Source: Planctomycetaceae bacterium (GTDB taxonomy: Bacteria > Planctomycetota > Planctomycetia > Planctomycetales > Planctomycetaceae). From it: a DNA stretch of 64,000 nt. The number at the start of each line of letters is the position of its first letter. Position 1 is the stretch's first letter. The stretch is taken from assembly GCA_015485495.1 (NCBI GenBank), contig WFTL01000179.1, positions 1 through 64,000 on the forward strand. Reading direction: 5' to 3'. Position numbers and translations under genes: made by a program. The notes beneath the pieces are model-generated. The model had not been told where the DNA came from and made no database searches. It saw only the letters and a list, made by a program, of their open reading frames with translations. Below are positions 20,640 to 30,814 of this stretch, piece by piece.

Positions 20640-21806
20640 ATGACGGCACTGCTCGCACCCGCTCCGGAACCGCGTTCCGACACTCGCAGCGGAAAACTGC
20701 CGAACCAGACAGGAAATGCAGCGGCCGAAGACCGTTCTTCCGGACGCGTCGCCTGGGTGGATGCGGCCAAAGGGATCTGCATCATCTTCGTGGTGATGAT
20801 GCACACGGTGCGCGGCATCGAAACAACGTGCGGGGAATACGGATACCTGCACCTGGTCGTGGCTTTCGCCGCCCCGTTCCGAATGCCCGATTTCTTTTTG
20901 ATTTCCGGTCTGTTCCTGTCACGTGTCGTCGTCCGGGACCGCCGCCGGTTCATCGATCGGCGGGTTCTGCATTTCGCTTACTTCTACTGTCTGTGGGTGA
21001 GCATCCAGTTTCTGTTCCGGGCTCCAGGCCTGGTCCAGGAGATCGGAACGGCCGGAACGATCCGGCAGTATCTGCAGTCGTTCATCCACCCCTACGGCAC
21101 TCTGTGGTTCATCTACATGCTGCCGATCTTCGCGATCACCGCGCGGCTGGCATGGAAAGCATCCATTCCGCACTGGGTGATGCTGGCCGGAGCGGCCGCT
21201 TTGCAGATGGCCCCCATTCACACCGAAAACGTCCTCATCGATTCCTTTGCCGAGCGGTTCGTATTCTTCTATGCGGGCTATGCACTGGCTCCCTGGATCT
21301 TCCGCTTCGCCGGGTGGATCGAACAGCACACGCGCGGAGCATTGCTGATTCTGGGGACGTGGGCCGTGATCAACGGACTGCTCGTGTTTCAGGGCGGGTA
21401 TGCCGCAGCACCGGCCGTGGTCACTCCGGGGTATGCCGACCTGCCCGGTGTCAGTCTGCTTCTGGGATTTTTCGGAGCGGTGGCGATTGCCAGCCTGGCC
21501 GCTTTGAGTACGCAGGTGCGTCTGTTTCGGTTTCTGTCGGATCTGGGATCCCGTTCCCTGGTCGTCTACCTGGCGTTCTTTCTGCCGATGGCTCTGGGCC
21601 GAACCGTTCTGCTGAAACTGGGCGTCACGAACGTGGATCTGCTGGCCGTTCTGGTCAATGTGTTCGCCGTGATCGCTCCACTGGCCCTGGACCTGGCAAT
21701 CCGCCGCAGCGGTTACGGAACCTTCCTGTTCACACGTCCGTCCTGGGCACGCCTGTCAGCCCCGGACGGCTGCCGAACCGTTTCTGCCGCGGGTGGTTCT
21801 GCGTGA
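20640..21806 (+). CDS. Acyltransferase 3 family membrane protein
   Basis: RVAWVDAAKGICIIFVVMMHTVRGIE N-terminal motif; about 10 TM segments. Confidence 0.88.
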   Translation: MTALLAPAPEPRSDTRSGKLPNQTGNAAAEDRSSGRVAWVDAAKGICIIFVVMMHTVRGIETTCGEYGYLHLVVAFAAPFRMPDFFLISGLFLSRVVVRDRRRFIDRRVLHFAYFYCLWVSIQFLFRAPGLVQEIGTAGTIRQYLQSFIHPYGTLWFIYMLPIFAITARLAWKASIPHWVMLAGAAALQMAPIHTENVLIDSFAERFVFFYAGYALAPWIFRFAGWIEQHTRGALLILGTWAVINGLLVFQGGYAAAPAVVTPGYADLPGVSLLLGFFGAVAIASLAALSTQVRLFRFLSDLGSRSLVVYLAFFLPMALGRTVLLKLGVTNVDLLAVLVNVFAVIAPLALDLAIRRSGYGTFLFTRPSWARLSAPDGCRTVSAAGGSA

Positions 21807-22005
21807 ACAGGGATCCGGTCGCTGCCGCTCCGGGCACCTGTTATGATTTCCGGCGGCCGGACGGATCTGTCATCCGGCATCCGGCCATACGGCGGGCCGC
21901 ATTTCCGGGCTGTCGTTTTCGAATCGGCCGACAGCACGGCCGGGAAGGATGCCCGCCGAAACGCCGTCAGCCCCGCACCGGACATCCCCGCAGGCAGGCA
22001 GCACC

Positions 22006-23181
22006 ATGACAATGTCTTCATCTTTCGCGGATTTTCAGCTGGGCATTTATCAGCGCGGACTGACGGGAGACAGACCGAAGCTGCCGCTGTCGCCGGATGC
22101 TCTGGAAGAACAGGCCCGCACGCGTCTGTCTGAAGAAGCCTGGTGCTACATCGCCGGCGGCGCCGGTTCGGAAATCAGCATGCGGACGAATCGGGAAGCG
22201 TTCGATCGCTGGCAGATCGTTCCCCGCATGCTCCGCGACGTGGCTCAGCGCGATCTCAGCGTGGAACTGTTCGGCACTGTTCTGCCGGCTCCCCTCATCC
22301 TGGCTCCCATCGGAGTGCAGACGCTCGCCTGCCCGGACGGGGAGCAGGAATCGGCGCGGGCGGCGGCTTCTCTGGGCCTGCCGTTCTGTTATTCGTCCGC
22401 GTCCACAGCGTCTCCTGAAGACGTGGCGACCGCCGCGGGAAGCGGACCGCGCTGGTTTCAGCTCTACTGGCCGCGCGACCGGGACATCACCCGCAGTTTC
22501 GTGCAGCGGGCGGAAGCGGCCGGATACACGGCACTGGTGGTCACACTGGACACCCGCATGCTGGCCTGGCGGGAACGCGATCTGGCTCTGGCGTTCCTGC
22601 CTTTTCTGAAAGGGGAAGGCATCGGCCTGTACCTGTCCGATCCGGTCTTCCGCAGCCGGCTGGAACGGCCGCCGGAAGAAGACATGCGGTCCGCGGTGCT
22701 GGCCTGGGCGGGCGGATTCTCCGATCTCAGCCACACCTGGGACGACATCGCCTTCCTGAAGGACTGCACGGACCTGCCTGTCGTTCTGAAAGGCATTCTT
22801 CATCCGGACGATGCCCGGCTGGCTCTGCAGCATGGAGCCGACGGAATCATTGTGTCCAACCACGGTGGTCGGCAGGTCGACGGCAGCATCGGTGCTCTGG
22901 ATGCACTGCCGGCTGTCGTCGATGCGGTCAGCGGCCAGGTTCCGGTCCTGTTCGACAGCGGAATTCGCCGGGGCGCCGACATCTTTCGCGCGGTGGCTCT
23001 GGAAGCCGACGCGGTCCTGCTCGGACGTCCCTGGATGTGGGGGCTGGCTCTGGACGGCGCGGACGGCGTCGTCGAAGTCGTGTCCCGCATTCTGGCGGAC
23101 TTCGATATCACGATGACGTTGTGCGGCTGCCGCTGTCTGAACGATGTGACCGCAGACATGCTTGTGCGGGCCCCGGGCTGA
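22006..23181 (+). CDS. FMN-dependent alpha-hydroxy-acid dehydrogenase (lactate monooxygenase-like)
   Basis: ILAPIGVQTLACPDGE, VSNHGGRQVDGSIGALDALP, VLFDSGIRRGADIFRAVALEADAVLLGRPW. Confidence 0.9.
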   Translation: MTMSSSFADFQLGIYQRGLTGDRPKLPLSPDALEEQARTRLSEEAWCYIAGGAGSEISMRTNREAFDRWQIVPRMLRDVAQRDLSVELFGTVLPAPLILAPIGVQTLACPDGEQESARAAASLGLPFCYSSASTASPEDVATAAGSGPRWFQLYWPRDRDITRSFVQRAEAAGYTALVVTLDTRMLAWRERDLALAFLPFLKGEGIGLYLSDPVFRSRLERPPEEDMRSAVLAWAGGFSDLSHTWDDIAFLKDCTDLPVVLKGILHPDDARLALQHGADGIIVSNHGGRQVDGSIGALDALPAVVDAVSGQVPVLFDSGIRRGADIFRAVALEADAVLLGRPWMWGLALDGADGVVEVVSRILADFDITMTLCGCRCLNDVTADMLVRAPG

Positions 23182-23421
23182 CCGGAATCCGCAGAGGCCG
23201 CGAACCGGAGGTGGACGTTCTTTTCCGGACTGTATTGAATGGCGCCGAACGGCCGAACGGCCCCTCGCCTCGGTCGCATTGGACTCCGCCCGCGCCGCCC
23301 TCTACGCTGTCCTCACACTCAGCCGCCCGGACCGGCCGAAGCGGCCTGCGGTGTCGACCAGCGGCTCCTTCCGCGGTCCTGTCAGCGGCACCGGTCGCCT
23401 TTCTCTCCCGAACCATCGACG

Positions 23422-24336
23422 ATGACTTCTTCCGCTGTTTCGCCTGCTGCCTGCCGTCCTGACCGTCACTCCACCGGACTGCCCCGTCTGGATGCCGCTC
23501 TGGGCGGTGGGCTCATTCCGGGAACACTCACCGTTCTGGTCGGGGCCACGGGCATCGGCAAAACGCAGCTCAGTCTCAGCTACTGCCAGGCCGGCCGGCA
23601 GCAGGAAGGCGAACGAGGCATCATTTTCGACCTGACGACGCGCGGGGATTCTCAGAACCAGGCCGAGTATGCCCGGCGCATGTTCGACTGGACGCTGACA
23701 GCCCGGTCGCCGGATCAGCCGGCGGATCCGGACCGCGTCTGGGACGCCGACCATGCCCGGGTCGATTACCTGCACGCGTTCGACCGGTCCGGCCGCCGCG
23801 TGACCATCGACGACATGTCACCGGAACAGTGGCAGGAATTCCGGTCGGATTTCATGAGGCGGCTGGACCGCACCATCGCCTTCTTTTACGGAAACTTCGT
23901 TCACGGAGTCCGCCGTGTGGTCGTGGACGGCGTGGAACCCACCGAACGCGATTCCGACTCATTCCAGTTCCATCTTTTCGATTATGTGTATCATCAGATT
24001 CTCAGAAAAGAACATGACTGGGTGGCGCGTGATCTTTTCCGGGTGGGTTACCGCGCGGCAGAAGAAACGGTCCGGCAGCATGCGTACGATTCCGACAGCA
24101 TCAGCGGACTGCTGGCCTGGACGTGCCATGAAGTCATGCTGGACGATCTGATCGAACGCCCTGTCCGATCGGGCGATGTTCTGACCAATGCCAACACCAT
24201 CATCCTGATGGGCCGCACACGAACACAGAACCGAATCGGCCGCGCCCTTTACGTGGCCAAGCATCGCGGCAGTGCGTGCGAAGAAACCATTCTTCCCTAC
24301 ACCATCACCGAATCAGGAATCCGTTTTGACGACTGA
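23422..24336 (+). CDS. RecA-superfamily/KaiC-like ATPase
   Basis: LPRLDAALGGGLIPGTLTVLVGATGIGKTQLSLSYC Walker A. Confidence 0.8.
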   Translation: MTSSAVSPAACRPDRHSTGLPRLDAALGGGLIPGTLTVLVGATGIGKTQLSLSYCQAGRQQEGERGIIFDLTTRGDSQNQAEYARRMFDWTLTARSPDQPADPDRVWDADHARVDYLHAFDRSGRRVTIDDMSPEQWQEFRSDFMRRLDRTIAFFYGNFVHGVRRVVVDGVEPTERDSDSFQFHLFDYVYHQILRKEHDWVARDLFRVGYRAAEETVRQHAYDSDSISGLLAWTCHEVMLDDLIERPVRSGDVLTNANTIILMGRTRTQNRIGRALYVAKHRGSACEETILPYTITESGIRFDD

Positions 24337-25396
24337 CCCTGCTGCCTGTGCCGCTTCCGATCCTCCCGCCTGGCAGAACGGCCCTTTCATGAAGGCTGTG
24401 CGCCGGGAACCGGCTTCGGTCACGCCGGTCTGGATCATGAGGCAGGCGGGACGTTATCTGCCCGAGTACATGGACGTGCGCCGCCGGGTAACGTTTCTCG
24501 AACTGTGCACGACTCCGGAACTGGCCTGTGAGGTCACCGTGACCGCTCAGCAGGTTCTGAATGTCGATGCCGCCATTTTGTTCGCCGATCTGCTGCCGAT
24601 GCTGCAGCCGATGGGAATGGAGCTGGAATACGTTCAGGGAGAAGGCCCCGTGATTCACAATCCGCTGCGGGAACCGGCAGATGCCGATCGCCTGCAGCCG
24701 CTGGAATCGACGGAACCTCTGCACTACGTGTTCGACGCCGTTCGCCTCATTCGGCGCGCCCTGCCGACCGACATCCCCCTGCTCGGATTCGCCGGCGCCC
24801 CCTTCACACTGGCATCGTACTGCATCGAAGGCGGCGGGTCCGGCCGGCATGTGGCCACCCGATCGTTCATGAACAGCGATCCCGGCGCCTGGGAAACGCT
24901 GATGCGGTGTCTTTCGGATGCCGTGATCATTTATCTGCGGGAACAGATCCGCAGCGGCTGTCAGGCCGTTCAGCTTTTCGACAGCTGGGCCGGCTGTCTG
25001 TCGCCGTCCGACTACCGCCGCTGCGTGCTGCCGTGGACGAAACGGGTGATCGACGCGGTCTGCCGGGACGCACCGGTCATCAGCTTTCTCACCGGCAATC
25101 CGGCTCTGCTGCCCGCTCAGCGGGATGCCGGCGGTCAGGTCATTGGAATCGACTGGCGTATGGATCTGGATGACGCCTGGAAGATCATCGGTCCGGACAG
25201 AGCCGTTCAGGGAAACCTGGATCCGGCCGCCCTGTACACCGATCTGCCGGTTCTGAAGCAGCTCGTCCGGCGCGTTCTGGATCAGGCCGGAGGACGGCCG
25301 GGACACATTTTCAATCTGGGCCATGGTGTGATGCCCGACATGAATCCCGATCACGTCAAAGCGGTCGTCGACTGCGTTCATGATGCCGGAACATGA
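24326..25396 (+). CDS. hemE: Uroporphyrinogen decarboxylase (likely TTG start overlapping the upstream stop)
   Basis: PVWIMRQAGRYLPEY; LFDSWAGCLSPSDYRR; FNLGHGVMPDMNPDHVKAVVD. Confidence 0.95.
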   Translation: MTTDPAACAASDPPAWQNGPFMKAVRREPASVTPVWIMRQAGRYLPEYMDVRRRVTFLELCTTPELACEVTVTAQQVLNVDAAILFADLLPMLQPMGMELEYVQGEGPVIHNPLREPADADRLQPLESTEPLHYVFDAVRLIRRALPTDIPLLGFAGAPFTLASYCIEGGGSGRHVATRSFMNSDPGAWETLMRCLSDAVIIYLREQIRSGCQAVQLFDSWAGCLSPSDYRRCVLPWTKRVIDAVCRDAPVISFLTGNPALLPAQRDAGGQVIGIDWRMDLDDAWKIIGPDRAVQGNLDPAALYTDLPVLKQLVRRVLDQAGGRPGHIFNLGHGVMPDMNPDHVKAVVDCVHDAGT

Positions 25397-26895
25397 TGGC
25401 GGCCTTTTCCTCAGCACAACCGAACAGTTCCACAGCACAGCCGGACGGCTTTCCCCGCGTGGGCATTGTGGGGGCCGGAATCACGGGGCTGAGTGCCGCG
25501 CTGCGTCTGCTGAAGCAGCACCCGCGTCTGCATGTGGATGTGTTCGAAGCCTCCGACCGCGCCGGCGGAACCATTGAAACAGAACACCGGGACGGATTTC
25601 TGATCGAACACGGACCGGATTCGTTCATCACCACGCGACCGGGAGGTCTGGAACTTTGCCGCGACCTGGGCATCACTGAGGAACTGATCGGTACCTGCAG
25701 CGACTGCCGCCGATCCCTGGTGCTTCGAAACGGCCGGCCGCTTCCTGTCCCCGAAGGGTTCATGCTCATGGCGCCGCAGCGTCTGAGCAGCATTCTCACG
25801 ACGCCGGTTCTGTCTCTGCGCGGCCGTCTGCGGCTGCTGGCGGAAGTCTTCCAGCCGCGCGGGCCTGCCGGGACCGATGAAACCCTGGCCTCCTTCGTAC
25901 GCCGCCGCTTCGGGCAGGAAGCCTTCGATCGGCTGGTCCAGCCGCTCATCGGCGGCATCTACACGTCCGATCCGGAAAAACTGAGTCTCCAGGCGACGCT
26001 GCCGCGTTTTCCGGACATGGAGCAGCAGTTCGGAAGCGTGATTCGCGGGACTCTGAAGAATCGCTTCGCAGCACGCAGTGAAACGTCCGATGGCAGCGGA
26101 GCCCGCTATGGACTGTTCGTCACACACCGCGACGGACTGTCCGCCCTCATCGATCGGCTCGTGGATGCACTGAACCGCACCGGACGCTGTCGGCTGCATC
26201 TGAACTGTCCGGTCGGCGGTATCACACCAGTCGACGACAGCCGCACCCCGTGGCAGATCAGCTTCCGCCGCGATGCGACTCCGCAGCGTTTCAGCGGCCT
26301 GATCGTGACGACACCCGCGTGGATCGCCGGTGAACTGACAGCGTCACTGGACGACCGGCTCAGCGGTCTGCTGCGGGACATCGAATATGCGTCCACGGCC
26401 ATCGTGACATCGACCCATCGTCTGGACGAGTTCGAACATCCGCTGGACGCCTTCGGACTGGTCATTCCGATCATCGAAGGTCGCGATGTTCTGGCGATTT
26501 CGTTTTCCAGCAGAAAGTTTCCTCATCGGGCACCGGATGGTCATGTGGTGCTCCGAACCTTCGTGGGCGGAGCGACGCAGCCGGAACTTCTGGACCTGTC
26601 CGATGATCAGATTCTGGAACGGGTGCAGAAGGAAATGCGATCCCTGCTGGGTCTGAAAACGACGCTCCGGTCGGCCGATGTGTGGCGGCATCTGCGGGCC
26701 ATGCCGCAGTACCACGTCGGCCACCGCGACCGGATCGCCGCTGTGGAACAGCGCATGCAGGCACACGGCGGCCTGGAACTGGCCGGCAATGCGTACGCCG
26801 GTGTCGGTCTGCCCGACTGCATCACCAGCGCACGCCAGGCCGCCGACCGTCTGCTGAAAGACGAATCGCTGACACGTCTGGCGGCTTCCGTGTGA
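25393..26895 (+). CDS. Protoporphyrinogen oxidase (HemY/HemG type)
   Basis: VGIVGAGITGLSAALRL FAD-binding; QPLIGGIYTSDPEKLSLQATLPRF; C-terminal ELAGNAYAGVGLPDCITS. Confidence 0.94.
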   Translation: MMAAFSSAQPNSSTAQPDGFPRVGIVGAGITGLSAALRLLKQHPRLHVDVFEASDRAGGTIETEHRDGFLIEHGPDSFITTRPGGLELCRDLGITEELIGTCSDCRRSLVLRNGRPLPVPEGFMLMAPQRLSSILTTPVLSLRGRLRLLAEVFQPRGPAGTDETLASFVRRRFGQEAFDRLVQPLIGGIYTSDPEKLSLQATLPRFPDMEQQFGSVIRGTLKNRFAARSETSDGSGARYGLFVTHRDGLSALIDRLVDALNRTGRCRLHLNCPVGGITPVDDSRTPWQISFRRDATPQRFSGLIVTTPAWIAGELTASLDDRLSGLLRDIEYASTAIVTSTHRLDEFEHPLDAFGLVIPIIEGRDVLAISFSSRKFPHRAPDGHVVLRTFVGGATQPELLDLSDDQILERVQKEMRSLLGLKTTLRSADVWRHLRAMPQYHVGHRDRIAAVEQRMQAHGGLELAGNAYAGVGLPDCITSARQAADRLLKDESLTRLAASV

Positions 26896-27043
26896 ACCAT
26901 CCCACAGACACGTTTCCGAAACCGACGGAAGCTGCCCCGATCGTAACGATTCTGGCGATTGTACCGGGCCCGGTGTCGACGGCACCGATCCGCCCCGTCT
27001 GTTCGCATCATTGAATCCGGTTCCGAACGACGATGAGAATTCC

Positions 27044-30000
27044 ATGAGTTCTCCGGGATGCCCAGGTGTGCGGCCTTCCCGGTCTCTCGGCACGGACGCG
27101 GCGGTTTCCATGACTGATGCAATCCGCAGAGTTTCCCACGGCCTGCTGATCGCGGGAATCTCCCTTCTGTGTCCGGACCGTCTGCCGGCAGATCCCATCC
27201 AGAAACCGGTCCGGCAGCCGGTCCGGACGCAGGTTCCCGCGGAACCTGCGGCGGAGCAGACTGTTTCCCCCGGTCCGGTTCCGGATGTTCCCGAATCGGC
27301 CGACGTCCGGCCCGTTCCGGATCCGATTTCCGCGGCTCCGAAAGACGTCCCGCCGATCGCGCAGCCCGTCGATTCCGACAGCCGGATCGTGGAACTGCCG
27401 TCGTATGCCCTGGACATCGATCTGGACCCGCAGCGCCGCCTGGTCCGCGTCCGTCAGCAGGTGCGCTGGACGAATCCCGGGACACAGCCCGTCCGGGAAC
27501 TCATCTTTCAGGTCATTCCCAACAACCGTCCGTCTCCTGAAACCATTGCCCTGGGAGAACGGATTCTGGAATCTCTGCGTGTCGATCCGAACACCGCACT
27601 GGACCGTCGGGGACGCCGGTTTCATCTGATCGGGGTGCGTCGTGGAGACCGCCGGCTCACGGCCGCCTTCGACGCACAGGAAGACACCCATCTGCACGTC
27701 CGTCTTCATGATCCGCTGCCGCCCGGTGCCGCGATCGAAGTGCAGATGGAATACCGCATTTCCATCCCGCCGGTGATGGGACGTCTGGGCCGCTGGCGCT
27801 GCGTGACCAGCCTGGTCAACTGGTATCCGGTTCTGGCCGCGTACCGCTGCGATTCCTGGCAGCCGGTTCCCTGGATCCCCTGGCATCAGCCGTTCTTCAA
27901 CGAAGCCGGAAACTACGATGTCACGCTGCGCGTTCCGCGCGACGAAATCGTGGTGACGGGTGGTCACGTCATCGAAGAACGCCTTCTGGACGACGGACGG
28001 AAACAGCTTTCCATTCAGGGACGCGGCCTGCGCGATTTCACCATCGTCAGCAGCCGGCGGTTTCGGGAATGGCGGTCCGAAGTGAACGGCATTCCGCTGC
28101 GGGTCGTGGCGTTTCCGGAACACGCGGCCCACGCCCGTCTGGCGATGACCACGGCGGCCGAATCCATTGCCACATACGAACAGTGGTTCGGGCGGTATCC
28201 GTACCGGGAATTCGAACTGGCGGAAAGCTATTTCGGCTGGAACGGCAATGAATCGTCCGGCGTCGTGATGATCGATGAACGCATCTTCGATGCGCCGCAG
28301 TACGCCGGACGTTATGTGGAACACCTGATCAGCCACGAAATCTGCCACCAGTGGTGGTATTCCGCCGTCGGCACGAACGGGTACGCCGAACCCTGGATGG
28401 ACGAAGGTCTGGTCCAGTGGTTCACCCGGGTCCGGATGGAAGACAAATACGGCCCCGATCCGCTGCTGCTGGATCTTCCGGACATCGGACACACGCAGCT
28501 TCCCAATATTCGCTATCGCACGCTGCTGCACAGCAGCTACGCCGCGTTCCGGCGCCGCGGCGAAACCGGCACCACAGGCGGCACGCTCGATGATATGCAG
28601 CACCTGCACAACCTGTTCGCTCTGGTCTACGATCGCGGTGCCCGCATCACGGGCATGATTCAGAACCGGATGGGCCGCACGAACTTCTTTGCCTTCATGA
28701 AGACGGTGTACGAAAAGTACCGCTTCCGCATCCTCACCATCGATCAGTTCCGGTGCGAACTCGAACAGTGGACCGGATGCAGCTGGGAACACTTTTTCCG
28801 AACCTGGCTGCGGACCGACGGACACACGGACTGGAAGGTGGAAGACGTCCGCGTCACCCGCAGCCGGTCCGGATCCGGCTGGCGGACGGAAGCCCGCATC
28901 AGCCAGCAGGGCCCGATTTCCGAACCGGTGTGCGTGGCCCTGTCGGAATCCCGCAGCGGACCGCCGTTTCGCTGTCTGCTGCTGCACGAAACGACAGACT
29001 ATCCGGACGTGACCATCCGACGACAGTCACCGACAGACTGGCTGGTGACCGTAGAAACGGACCGCAGACCGAAACAGCTCATCATCGATCCGCACCATCG
29101 CACGCTGGATGCCGACCGCCACAACAACACCTGGAAGAAACCGCACCGCATCCGCATCAGTTCCCTGTATTCCCCGGCAGACGAATCGGCCATGGTGCAG
29201 TCGGAATCGCACGACAGTCTCGTGGCCGGCTTCGGAATCGATTCGGACGCGCGGCCGGGATTCCGAGCCGCCCTCGCTTCGGCCGGCCGCTACACGATTT
29301 CTCCCTTCATCGCCTGGACGGCTGCGACAGCCACCAACAACGACGATCACCTGTCCGCCGGAATCGATGCGGTCGTGTACGGCATTCCGTCGGAACGCTG
29401 GGAACTGCGGGCCCGTTATGAACATGCCCTGCTGTCCACTCTGGCCAACGACCCGGGGCATCAGGCCCGCTTCGCGCTGCGCCGCATCTTTCAGTACACC
29501 ACCAGCCTGATGTATCCCAATCTGAGTTACCTGGAACTGTACACCCGCATGGGAGACAATTTTTTTCCGGACCGCGACACGACCATCCCCGCCAGTCCGC
29601 TCATCCAGGACTACCGCGACGTGCGGGCCGCCGGAATCGCCTTCCATCTGGACAGCCAGATGCCGTACTGGAATCCGGAACGCGGTTTCCGCCTGGACGC
29701 GAACTACGAACACGGATTCACGGCCTTCAGCCGCGGCGTGACCTACGATCGCCTCACCGGTCAGCTCAGCACCGTTCGAAAGATCCCACACGGTCCCGAC
29801 TGGCTGCAGCAGACCCGTCTGGCCGGACGTGTCTCCGGAGGATACGGATGGGACAGCAACGGCCAGCACTTCCGTTTCGGAGGTCCCGGGCGGTTTCGCG
29901 GCGTTCCGGCCACGGACGTGGAAGGCAATGCCTTCTGGGTCAGTTCGGTCGAATGGCGATTTCCGCTCACCGGAGAACTCGACCTGGAAGTGCTGGACAA

Positions 30001-30226
30001 CACCGCTTCCCTGCATTCGATCGACGGATCCCTGTTTTATGACGTGGGGCAGTCCTTCCTGTTCGATGCCCCGCAGGGTCCGGTCGATCATGCGGTGGGT
30101 GCCGGAATGTACCTGCAGGTTCCTGTTCTGAGTTTCGTGGAACGCCTGACGATTCGCTTCGAATACGGCTATTCGCTGGTGAACCGCACGAGTGCCTTCT
30201 GGTTTGGACTGTACCGGGCCTTCTGA
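27044..30226 (+). CDS. M1-family metallopeptidase with C-terminal Omp85/surface-antigen-like beta-barrel
   Basis: HLISHEICHQWWYSAVG (HExxH) ... MDEGLVQWF; C-terminal FRGVPATDVEGNAFWVSSVEWRFPLTGELDLEVLDNTA...FWFGLYRAF barrel signature. Confidence 0.85.
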   Translation: MSSPGCPGVRPSRSLGTDAAVSMTDAIRRVSHGLLIAGISLLCPDRLPADPIQKPVRQPVRTQVPAEPAAEQTVSPGPVPDVPESADVRPVPDPISAAPKDVPPIAQPVDSDSRIVELPSYALDIDLDPQRRLVRVRQQVRWTNPGTQPVRELIFQVIPNNRPSPETIALGERILESLRVDPNTALDRRGRRFHLIGVRRGDRRLTAAFDAQEDTHLHVRLHDPLPPGAAIEVQMEYRISIPPVMGRLGRWRCVTSLVNWYPVLAAYRCDSWQPVPWIPWHQPFFNEAGNYDVTLRVPRDEIVVTGGHVIEERLLDDGRKQLSIQGRGLRDFTIVSSRRFREWRSEVNGIPLRVVAFPEHAAHARLAMTTAAESIATYEQWFGRYPYREFELAESYFGWNGNESSGVVMIDERIFDAPQYAGRYVEHLISHEICHQWWYSAVGTNGYAEPWMDEGLVQWFTRVRMEDKYGPDPLLLDLPDIGHTQLPNIRYRTLLHSSYAAFRRRGETGTTGGTLDDMQHLHNLFALVYDRGARITGMIQNRMGRTNFFAFMKTVYEKYRFRILTIDQFRCELEQWTGCSWEHFFRTWLRTDGHTDWKVEDVRVTRSRSGSGWRTEARISQQGPISEPVCVALSESRSGPPFRCLLLHETTDYPDVTIRRQSPTDWLVTVETDRRPKQLIIDPHHRTLDADRHNNTWKKPHRIRISSLYSPADESAMVQSESHDSLVAGFGIDSDARPGFRAALASAGRYTISPFIAWTAATATNNDDHLSAGIDAVVYGIPSERWELRARYEHALLSTLANDPGHQARFALRRIFQYTTSLMYPNLSYLELYTRMGDNFFPDRDTTIPASPLIQDYRDVRAAGIAFHLDSQMPYWNPERGFRLDANYEHGFTAFSRGVTYDRLTGQLSTVRKIPHGPDWLQQTRLAGRVSGGYGWDSNGQHFRFGGPGRFRGVPATDVEGNAFWVSSVEWRFPLTGELDLEVLDNTASLHSIDGSLFYDVGQSFLFDAPQGPVDHAVGAGMYLQVPVLSFVERLTIRFEYGYSLVNRTSAFWFGLYRAF

Positions 30227-30274
30227 AGGATCACCGGCATCTGCGCCCGGACGGCCGTCGGCTGCTGCACGAAT

Positions 30275-30814
30275 CTACAGCCACAGACTCACCGCCTGAA
30301 CGACGAAAATCGCGGCGCCGATGATGATCTTGATGGTCATCCCCAGCAATCGGCCCGTCATGGCCGCCCGTCCGATCCGGTCCCGCTGGCCGGGATGACG
30401 TCCGGCCCAGGCTTCTCCCAGCCACGCTCCGGCGTACGCCCCTGCGGCCGCTCCGGCCACGGCACCGACGACCGTCCCGATGACCGGAACGGGAATCGCG
30501 AAGGTCCCGGCCACGCTCAGGACGAACGAAGCGATCAGAGACAGCAGCATGCTGCGCCGCGTCGCACCGGCGCGTCCGGCGGTGGCACTGCCGGCGGCCA
30601 GTTCGACGATTTCTCCCACAGCCGCCAGAACGGCACAGACCAGCAGGGTCGACCAGTCCGGGCCGGACTCCGGATGCCCGACCGCCAGGAGAAACAGACA
30701 CAGGGAGGCCACCATCATCCAGTTGCCCGGCAGCAGCAGCAGATTTGCCGCCATCGCGGCCGCATTGACGACGACCAGAACAACAGCCGCAGCCCAGTAC
30801 GTCATGAGAACCAT
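30275..30814 (-). CDS. DUF456 family membrane protein
   Basis: LLLLPGNWMM...GRAGATRRSMLLSLIASFVLSVAGTFAIPVPVIGTVVGAVAGAAAGAYAGAWLGEA. Confidence 0.85.
   Translation of the reverse strand: MVLMTYWAAAVVLVVVNAAAMAANLLLLPGNWMMVASLCLFLLAVGHPESGPDWSTLLVCAVLAAVGEIVELAAGSATAGRAGATRRSMLLSLIASFVLSVAGTFAIPVPVIGTVVGAVAGAAAGAYAGAWLGEAWAGRHPGQRDRIGRAAMTGRLLGMTIKIIIGAAIFVVQAVSLWL

Noticed and set aside
20276-22009. 577-aa plus-strand ORF
   Set aside because: Alternate frame of the acyltransferase-3 gene; R/P/G-rich composition, no domain signal.
27008-28987. 659-aa minus-strand ORF
   Set aside because: Exact antisense of the M1 peptidase coding region.
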